Below, one piece after another: positions 56,824-64,000 of a stretch of 64,000 nucleotides of DNA. A program made the translations under genes and the position numbers. Position 1 is the stretch's first letter. Each line of letters starts with the position of its first letter. Source of the stretch: Polytrichum commune (Eukaryota > Streptophyta > Polytrichopsida > Polytrichales > Polytrichaceae); assembly GCA_950295325.1 (NCBI GenBank), contig OX485806.1, forward strand, positions 18,104,001-18,168,000. Direction: 5' to 3'. The notes beneath the pieces are model-generated. The model had not been told where the DNA came from. It did no database searches and saw only the letters and a program-made list of their open reading frames with translations.

Positions 56824-56910
56824 GGATTCGAACCCGAACCACTAAACAAGTGCTACTAACCCCCACATTTAAAGAACCACTAAGTAGCCCACTTGGCGAC
56901 CACCGCACGA
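56824..56910 (-). mobile_element. tRNA-derived SINE head (pol III A and B boxes)
   Basis: On the minus strand, A-box TGGTCGCCAAGTGGG (56902-56888) is followed by a perfect B-box GGTTCGAATCC (56834-56824), spaced as in a class II tRNA. The flanks do not pair into an acceptor stem and no anticodon arm is evident, so this is a SINE head or tRNA pseudogene rather than a tRNA gene. No 3' end or target duplication was found. Confidence 0.55.
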
Positions 56911-57123
56911 AGAAACACAAAACACATACCCTTACAAACATCACAACCACACTAACACCACCAACGCAAAAATCATCCAATCACTAAGTTTCCATGGTTA
57001 CCCTGGTTACTATAGTGGGTTACCAAGAGGGGTTAGTAGACCTGCACCACTGTTATTATGCCCAATACCAAGGGTGGGTCGAATGAGCATTACAATCACG
57101 CTAGTCCCATCAAGATTAGCGTT

Positions 57124-57126
<3 letters not shown>

Positions 57127-57157
<31 letters not shown>
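57127..57157. repeat. (TC)n microsatellite
   Basis: Pure alternating TC tract of about 30 bases. Confidence 0.93.
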
Positions 57158-57160
<3 letters not shown>

Positions 57161-57182
57161 GGATGCTTATAAGAATACATCA

Positions 57183-57310
57183 TTAATGGTATTTAGTGTC
57201 ACTTACTATTTGAAATTACGCAATACTATGACTATTTACCAAACAAAGTAATTTACGTTCTACAATGTCCAAACAACCTATTCAACTTTCGTGCGTAAAA
57301 TTGAAGTCAT
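57183..57310. mobile_element. Half copy of the GTATTTAGTG-type MITE
   Basis: GTATTTAGTGTCACTTACTA and ATTACGCAATACTATGACTA match one half of 60246-60450; the other half is missing or decayed. Confidence 0.55.
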
Positions 57311-57839
57311 GAGTAATGAACCGAAGAAATTAAATCATTTCTTACAAAGTTTGACTGCGTATTCACCATAGCCTTTAAGGTTGGTGGGGCCCTAGGTCCA
57401 AGAACAAGACCTCTATTTTTGGGGGCCTCAATTTAGACCGGGTGCAAATATAGTGGGCTCGCTATGAGTGGGAAATGCATGGATTCTTGATGCACAGAGT
57501 CCGGCCCCAATCCAGCCCCACTTGCACTCTGATACATAAGTTACATATGAACCGATGTTCCCACTAATTTGCTAAATGCGAGTGGCAAGATTTTGGGCTG
57601 CCCGAAAACTTCACAATAGTAGCCTGTCCGAATTCGTGGCATGGAAATAGAAAAAATAAATAAAATATCTGCATGAGATGGGCTCAAGAGGATAGACATA
57701 ACAACATCAAGTCCCCCGAGACGTGCCTTGCTTAGATGGATACTTTTCTCACTTAGATGCACTCACTTCTTGTGTGATAGCTTGGAAACATGCCATTCGA
57801 GAGCCTAGAGATGGGTCACATTCATCATGCATGAACTTT

Positions 57840-58455
57840 GCGGGGTTAGAACTGGTAATTATGATTGTTTTCGTTGGAAACAAGCTCTGTTCGGGAAAAG
57901 GATCTCTAAGAAGTTCGTTAGAAAAGGTCAAAAATATGGCATCTTCTCCGTGGTATTACACTTTGGACAACCTGGATTGAGTGCAATGACAAGGTGTTCA
58001 GTCATGAACAATGGCACGAGTCTAGGGTTAAACACCTTATCCGGGATGATCTCATCATGTACGCCAAGGCAGCATGGGAGCGGGTAGTTAAGCAAATTAA
58101 GATTAGCATCTTCTCTGCTAAAGCTATGCTCCAAGGCTTTGACCAAACGTGGGGAGATAGGAATGTCCTTTGTAGAAGGGAGGATATGAAAATCACTTGG
58201 AATTGGAAACAGTGACGCCACTAGGCAACTTTATCTTGGCTTGACAAGTTGGTGGTTTGGGGGTTGTCCTTGGTATGGTGGTCCTAGGGGGGTTGTCCGT
58301 GGTGGGGTGGTAGTGGTGTTACTTTTATGTGGCGGTGTTTCGCACCCGAGGGGCCCCGCCTCCTTGGAAGTGGGCACGTTTTCCTTACTTAATGCATCTA
58401 GCACTGGCTGTTTGGCTTTCTGTCTCAAAAAAAGAAAGAAAAAGAATAAAAGAAA
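57840..58455 (+). pseudogene. 3' end of a LINE retrotransposon (plus strand)
   Basis: Two frames joined by a shift encode NYDCFRWKQALFGKR and KYGIFSVVLHF, then TLWTTWIECNDKVFSHEQ, WHESRVKHLIRDDLIM and a stop at about 58214. A G-rich 3' UTR and an A-rich tail (AAAAAAAGAAAGAAAAAG near 58429) follow. The protein part matches the minus-strand fragment at 41659-41856 at most positions, so both are the same LINE family. 5'-truncated and frameshifted. Confidence 0.72.
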
Positions 58456-60245
58456 CATGCCATTAATGTGAGAAGATTAGCAAATCCAAATACTGCATGT
58501 ACCCATCTGCCGCACATTTTTTAGAGCTCATATGGATATCTTATTCATTGTCAAAGTGAAGGTTCATGTGCTCATTTAAGTGGTCACATAGGTCCCCCTA
58601 ATCATATTGACGATTGAGTATCAAGCTTGGCTCAAAAAAACACATGGACAAAGCCTAAATAGTGACACCTTGGCAAATCTTTTGTCCCTCATTCCCCCCC
58701 CCCTCCCCCCAAAAATAAAATAAAATAAAAGATTCCACATCATGAGGGCATTGTGTGTCGTTTGGTTCATGAAATGCAACTTCAGACTTGCTAGCATTCC
58801 TAACTGGAGCCACCCCCAAAGCAAGACCCCAAGCTTCTTCATCTCGTCCGCCAAGGTGGCTACATTGGTTGGTGACGTGGTGGGTTGACGAAGTGGACAA
58901 ACCCGAGATCTGAACAAAGCACTGGATGAAGTTGTTATTTCAGCCAAGGACCTTTTACCCGCACTCTCATTTGAACCATGCCTAAGTGGTTAGCGTACTT
59001 GAGCATGTAGTCCAATCTCATTCAAACACATGTTTTATGACGTCCATTCTTATATCCACACCTTACCACATATCCCTCAAATGTAGGTGTCAAGTGTATA
59101 TGTTGTGTTTATATTGAGCTTGTCTACCTTATGTGGCATAACCCAATCTCAAGGTTTGTGGTTGGTGTTAAGTTAAGTTAGTGGTGGGCTGCAACCCACG
59201 TAGGACGAAGAGGCCAAATAGTGAGTGAGGTATGTTATTTTCCAATCCACTTCCGAAAGGGGGGCGAAGAGGCTCTTCACTCATTGCTTGTTCCATGGTG
59301 GAGTTTGTCCTTCATAATCTATTTACTCCTATGATTCCAATTTGTTTAGTAGGTAAAGTTGTGTATAAAGGTGGCCCGGCCATAAAGAACTCTCATGACC
59401 TAATTCAAGGCGGCTAGTAGTGGTGTGGATGACAACAAACTGTGGTTACATGAGGAACGCACTTGAGTGGCATTTACATGTTGTGAACATCCACAATGTA
59501 CATAAACACTATTAAGCAACTACATGATGGTCACTTTCCAAAAAAGGAGACTGCATTTAAAAGATCCGAATAACTTACAATTGCTTGTTGAAGTTCACGA
59601 GTTACAACATGAGTTCTCCCCATAAATAAAAAAATCTTGAAGGTAAAGGATAATTATGTTCACATGTTACTTGGTCCCATGCAACACAACCAAGGAACTA
59701 TGTACCATTCTCACAAAGCACAAGATTATATTAAACCAATTCACCAGGTTTTGTGCAAGTTGGTGTGCCCATTTTAAACTCTAGAATTTGACATTCTTAG
59801 ACATTGTGGTATGACTAGGCATGCACCATCATAATAGGATGCACATTTTGTGACGATACTTGAATATGATGTTACATTCACCACAATTTACTACACTAAT
59901 TAACCCAATTAGTGAGGGAGGTTTAATAGTGAGCGTGGGAAATTAGTGAAGGTGGTACTAAATTTCTTTATGCTATGAAAGTAGTGCCACCAAAAGATCT
60001 AGGAAGCATTGTTCATCTCAACATTATTCACTAAATTACTAATTATAGCATCACTTCTCATTGAAAGTATCGGCACTATCCACTGACAAGCATGTGTTTG
60101 CATATAATTTTTTTATCACTCTATAAGCACCTTAGAGCACACACTAATTTTCTTGAAATGTATGGTAAACGAGCAAGTATTCATGAATTTCGTATCACTC
60201 AATAGAAATTTCAGTGCTCGCTAATTTTGAGACTTGGTAAAATAG
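58456..60245. other. Intergenic, decayed repeats
   Basis: Includes the partner repeat at 59455-59700, C runs at about 58696-58711 and an A-box-like TGCCTAAGTGGTTAGCG at about 58979 without a convincing B-box. No gene supported. Confidence 0.45.
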
Positions 60246-60450
60246 TGTATTTGGTGTCACTTACTATTTGAAATCATGCAATGCAATAACTTCTCACTCA
60301 TGACTTCAATAATTACTCATGAAAGTTGAATAGGTTGTTTGGACATTACAGAACGTGAATGACTTTGATTAGTAAACTTTTACATTCCTAATAAATAGTC
60401 ATAGCATTGCGTAACTCCAAACAATAAGTGGCACTAAATACCCTAAATAG
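60246..60450. mobile_element. GTATTTAGTG-type foldback MITE
   Basis: Left arm GTGTATTTGGTGTCACTTAC and AATCATGCAATGC are mirrored at the right end by GCATTGCGTAACTCC and GTGGCACTAAATACCC. Arms are about 50 bp, total about 205 bp. Non-coding. Related half copies at 57183-57310 and near 54470-54515. Confidence 0.75.
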
Positions 60451-60697
60451 TGTCGTACCACACGCACCAATCACGACAATCAATGTAGTAACGATCTATT
60501 TGAATGATATCGTCCATAGAAATACAATATGTGTATGGAGATTGAAATTCGACAAATCATGTGAACATTTTTGGGAAAGGACTTGAGAGTTGGAGGGCCT
60601 TTGAGTGGTTGTCAGCTTGAAAGAAGGGTAGATGGCCAAGTGGCTTGTGTCTATAAAACTCTTGAGCAGGTGTTGTTGCTCGAGAGTTAAGCCCTGA

Positions 60698-61311
60698 GGG
60701 CCACTTCACACACAAGGCTGAAGGCCCTTGACCATGGCAATGTAAGAGCTCTCATTGGTCGGAAAGGTGGAGACCGTCCAAGTTCACTTCACACTAGGAG
60801 GTGAAGGCCTAAAGGCCCAAAGAAAAGTTCGTGGATGAAAAGTCTACATGGAGTCCTACATGGCTAGTTGTGGATAAGGGTGCATGGTCAACCGGAATTT
60901 GCGTCAGACCCACCTCCAAGAGGTGGGCTTGACGCAAATTCTGGGAGACCATGACTTTTTTAATATTCTTTCCAGCATGACAGATTTCATGACATATTTC
61001 AGGATAGACTGCATGGCAGATTCCAAGACAGATTCCAAGACAGATTCCAGGACAGACAAACACCACCAAGTAGTCATCTTAAATTAATAAACTTGGAGAC
61101 ATATTATATTAAACCAAATCCTCCCCTCTTTTTCCGCCAACAAAATATGCAATGGTCCCGCAACATGGTTCATTCTCACTTCACACTATGCTTGAGGGCC
61201 AAAGACTACATAAAACGGCTTTCCCAACACCCATGGTACGGCCTTTGGATGAGAGTCAAGGGTCCTCACCATTACAAGGTCACGGCTCTTGGCTCATGTG
61301 TGAAGTGGCCC
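60698..61311. mobile_element. GGGCCACTTC-ended non-autonomous DNA element, copy 4 (subfamily B)
   Basis: 614 bp with a perfect 3-bp duplication TGA (60695-60697, 61312-61314), ends GGGCCACTTCACACACAAGG and GTGTGAAGTGGCCC, interior near-identical to 51673-52263, including the central hairpin at about 60885-60955 (ACCTCCAAGAGGT at its tip). It lies about 130 bp before the pogo-like element at 61442. Confidence 0.87.
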
Positions 61312-61721
61312 TGAATCTCATCGACGTGTTGCATTTTCTTGAATACTTGAAAGTTGACCTGCACATCTACTATTAAAAGTGTGAATTTTGGACTCATTCC
61401 TCTGAACAAGACTAGGCTTTTAGAGGCGCTTGTTGACGGTACACCCTAACCTTGATAATATCACACTTGTTAATAGAACACCTTGATATTGTCACCTAAA
61501 AGTTTGAAACCGATTTCCATAGTGTAAAACTCCCTCGTTATTATCGCTATCACCCTTGATAATGTCACATTTTTTTTTCAAAATTTGTAGTGTAAGTGTG
61601 ATAATAACAAGTAACATGGATGAAAAAAAGCCGGATGGACAACAAATTCTATGGATGATGTCGGCATCTTTACCTGCTTCCGCTTGAATCTTGGGTTCTT
61701 GAATCTTGAATCTCATATGCC

Positions 61722-62424
61722 GAAGAAGCAACGGTTTCTCTCGCAGATCAACTGCTCGTAGCTCCGCTTGCATCGTATGCTCTCTCCTCTCGCCGCTCCA
61801 CACACCGCTCTGCCCCTCATCTCGGGGGGGGGGGGGGTAGTCATTGGTTGGAGTAGCAATATACGTGCGAACAAATGATAGGGTATTTTAAAAACATGAG
61901 AGTTAAAAATTATAAATGGACTTAAGAGTACTATAGGGTATCAAAAATGGCATTGGACATCTTTAAAGTACTATAGGGTATGGAATAATAGGTAATTTGG
62001 AATTATAAGTAATGCAAGCCATTTTTCTATTAACCCAAAGTAGAAATTTACATAATGATAGCATGTGAAAAAAAGAAGAGAATTGAAAGTAATACCCCCC
62101 TATAAAATAGTGGTTGTTCGCACCTATATCCTTAACTTTTTAACACACTGCCCCCCCCCCCCCCCCGAGCCCCTCATCTTCTTGCCGCTCTCCTCAACAA
62201 ATTGCTGCATCCACAAGGTTTCTTCCTAAATGGTACTTTTGAAGCTTTGAGGCTTGTTGAATCAGTTCGGTGTTGAAGACCTTGTAATTGATTTCTCTGT
62301 TTCAAACTTAGACTGCTGGCATTCATTCCGTGGCATTTTCAGAGAATTGCATTGTGAGGTGGAAGTTGATCAATCGGTGGTTCCTGAGGATTTTGTGGTT
62401 GCCGTTGAAGATGGCGCACACATG
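61722..62424 (+). pseudogene. Captured exon-like fragment, split by a MITE
   Basis: Reading 61722-61820 and continuing at 62178 after removing the MITE and one target duplication gives one open frame of roughly 60 codons with coding-like composition (VSLADQLLVAPLASYA, LLNKLLHPQGFFLNGTFEAL). It shifts frame near 62262 into a second stretch (VEDLVIDFSVSNLDCWHSF, VPEDFVVAVEDGAHM) that ends at a good donor, ATG|GTAAGC, at 62425. The phrases do not resemble pogo transposase. I do not recognise the source gene. It may be a host gene fragment picked up by the element. Confidence 0.5.
61821..62169. mobile_element. hAT-like MITE with poly-G/poly-C ends, copy 2 (inverted)
   Basis: 349 bp, reverse-complement copy of 10239-10582 at high identity, with CTC plus G run at the left and C run plus GAG at the right. 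Perfect 8-bp target duplication CCCCTCAT at 61813-61820 and 62170-62177. Inserted into the exon-like part of the pogo-like element. Confidence 0.9.
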
Positions 62425-63011
62425 GTAAGCACCTTAGTTGCATTCCTTCAGTAGCCATTTCCAATGCCGATAAATGCCTCTTAAGCTTGAAGATTTAGAG
62501 CTAGTAAAACATTTCCGACAAGCAATTTGCTGGAGCTGCATGCTTTTGCATTAGACACACCTTCAAGATTGTAAATTCTAAGAAGTTTCATGATACTCTT
62601 AAAAGTGAAGAATACCTACGGGTCTGGAAGATGGTGAACCCTGCTGTAGAAAAATTGATTTATCTTGGTTCTGTAGACACTGACATTTGTAAGTCTGAAG
62701 CTTCTCCATCTCACACACAGATGATATCAATGGGTTCCTCTCCACGCCTTATTTCCAAGCATATGTAGCACTAAAAATCTATGAAGATACGTTCCTCTTT
62801 GTGTAGTACCAATGAAGCATTAGTTCACGAGGAGTAATTTAGAAACAAATATTGTAAAGGGGAGAGTTGCCACCCGGGACTTGAAGAAGTCCTACTTGTG
62901 ATCCACCCCTCTACCATTCCCCTATTGTTTTTGATTCAGTGCTCATTTAACCTTCCTCCCTCTCAGAAGTAGCATTAAGAATGAATGTTTTCCTGTATCT
63001 TAATTTGACAG

Positions 63012-63071
63012 ATTGAGCTCGGCAACTACGATCCTTTTTATGAGAGTGGACGTGTGTTCTCCGCCACAGAG
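63012..63071 (+). pseudogene. Second captured exon-like fragment
   Basis: A 60-nt stretch between TTTGACAG and GAG|GTAAAA encodes IELGNYDPFYESGRVFSATE, in phase with the exon ending at 62424. An intact acceptor, donor and phase across a 587-bp intron argue that spliced genomic structure was copied, not cDNA. Source gene unknown. Confidence 0.5.
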
Positions 63072-63141
63072 GTAAAACATCAGTGCATTGCCATCTTCCA
63101 CATGTGCACTTCCAATCAAACTCACCTTTTCCCTTGATTCC

Positions 63142-63366
63142 ATGGAAGTGGATCCATTGATTGTTGATAGCAGTGATGATACGTCTAAAGTAGTGAAGCT
63201 AAGCGATGCACAAAAATATGCTAAAGATGTTTTGAATTTTATGGCTAGCCAAGGTTCTCAGATTTTCAGCACTCATGAGTTGTTAGAAATGGAAAAAATC
63301 CATGACAAACTCATTAGAATTGGTGTTGCACATTTAACATCAACAAAACAATGTGACATGCATTAG
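63142..63366 (+). pseudogene. C-terminal fragment of a pogo/Tigger-type transposase
   Basis: 74 codons starting MEVDPLIVDSSDD, then VVKLSDAQKYAKDVLNFMAS, HELLEMEKIHDKLI and a stop. The pattern of a short acidic linker then an amphipathic helix-rich tail is typical of the end of Tigger/jerky-like transposases. It lies next to the right terminus, where the transposase end is expected. Catalytic part absent. Confidence 0.5.
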
Positions 63367-63780
63367 AAGCTTCTTTGTCTCTAGTGAGAGGTCTTTACCT
63401 GATCTCAATGACACATTATGATGTGCTCTTGTTGTTATTCACAATTTTGAATTAGATTTTACATTCAAAAACATTGAAGTCTCGTATTTGTTATTTTTTT
63501 AAAATTGTAATTATATTTTGATTTTCTACATATTTTTTGATAATATCACATTACGCACAAAATGTGACATTATGAAGTATGTCACACCTTGTTTATATCA
63601 CACTTTTTGGTGAAACGGAGGGTGTGACATTATCAAGATTAGGGTGTACTCAACAACACTGTTTGGCAATTATTTATGCATGAGGAATGTGCTTCTTGCA
63701 CATGCGACAATAATCCACATTCCCACTTAAGTGCGTGTCATTCGGTTCGTGTTTCATGTTCTTCAACTTGTATCGATTAC

Positions 63781-64000
63781 GGCCACTTTCACACACGAGC
63801 CAAGAGCCGTGACCTTGAGATTGTGAGAGCCCAAAAGAAAAGTGTCCGAAGGCCGTCCTCCAACATCATGTAGTGTGGTCACGGACCCTCAAGTGTAGTG
63901 TGAAGTCATATGTGACTGGGCCCTCAACCAAATGTTATTTCAATGATCTTCTATTCATACGGATCCTCACACATGATGAAATAGAATAAATCAACGGTTG
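63781..64000. mobile_element. GGGCCACTTC-ended element, copy 5 (subfamily A, inverted, cut by window edge)
   Basis: Starts GGCCACTTTCACACACGAGC and continues as the reverse complement of the right part of 30697-31226 (CCAAGAGCCGTGACC, TGTAGTGTGGTCACGGA-like text, TAAATCAACGGTTG at the edge). The rest lies beyond the window. Confidence 0.85.

Larger units (their letters stand above)
61442..63646 (+). mobile_element. pogo-like element, family 2, carrying foreign exon-like DNA
   Basis: TA-flanked (61440-61441, 63647-63648), 2205 bp, with inverted ends CACCCTAACCTTGATAATAT and ATTATCAAGATTAGGGTG. Subterminal TTGATAATGTCACA-type motifs recur on both sides. The interior holds, in order, a GC-richer exon-like stretch (61722-62424) interrupted by a hAT-like MITE, an intron-like part, a 20-codon exon (63012-63071) and a transposase C-terminal frame (63142-63366). 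No DDE domain is left, so it would need a transposase in trans. Confidence 0.75.

Noticed and set aside
58979..59030. SINE-like A-box TGCCTAAGTGGTTAGCG
   Set aside because: The B-box position is degenerate and no element ends could be found.

Overview
This is nuclear DNA from a land plant. The evidence is GT-AG spliced genes with short introns, three genes that read as plant orthologues (a UPL7-type HECT ligase, a PUX7-type UBA/UAS/UBX protein and a plant EYA phosphatase), a plant A-type cytochrome P450 remnant, and AT-rich intergenic DNA full of plant-style MITEs, SINEs and LINE tails. I cannot name the species.

Layout. 1-4978: the 3' half of a UPL7-like HECT E3 ligase gene (+), 14 exons visible, 5' part outside the window. 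4979-14500: intergenic DNA with a decayed LINE fragment, a hAT-like MITE with poly-G ends and a 983-bp pogo/Tigger-like element that keeps a transposase tail. 14512-19262: a complete ten-exon PUX7-like gene (-), 470 codons. 19263-33300: repeat-rich DNA with a tandem array, two hAT- or Harbinger/CACTA-like short elements and a textbook SINE with a 10-bp target duplication. 33440-36688: four tandem copies of a module carrying a 27-nt exon-like core, followed by an unrecognised spliced gene (+). 37629-40869: a complete five-exon EYA-like HAD phosphatase gene (+), 342 codons. 41384-44100: LINE tail and MITEs. 44718-46215: a broken P450 gene with a quadruplicated segment and three identical 4-nt insertions. 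46216-64000: almost entirely transposon-derived, including two members of a second pogo-like family, one of which appears to carry host exon fragments that were themselves hit by a hAT-like MITE.

The three intact genes are ordinary housekeeping or regulatory genes and do not form an operon-like unit. UPL7 (ubiquitin ligation) and PUX7 (an adaptor linking ubiquitin to the CDC48/p97 ATPase) are in related pathways, but about 9.5 kb of repeats lies between them and nothing shows co-regulation. I found no CRISPR array, rRNA or true tRNA gene, and no convincing new defence or metabolic system. The most unusual observations are the repeated 4-nt insertions in the P450 remnant, the exon-carrying pogo-like element, the poly-G-ended MITE pair and the tandem exon-like modules. 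All exon boundaries are manual calls from splice consensus plus conserved reading frame; family names rest on recalled family sequence features, not on a search.
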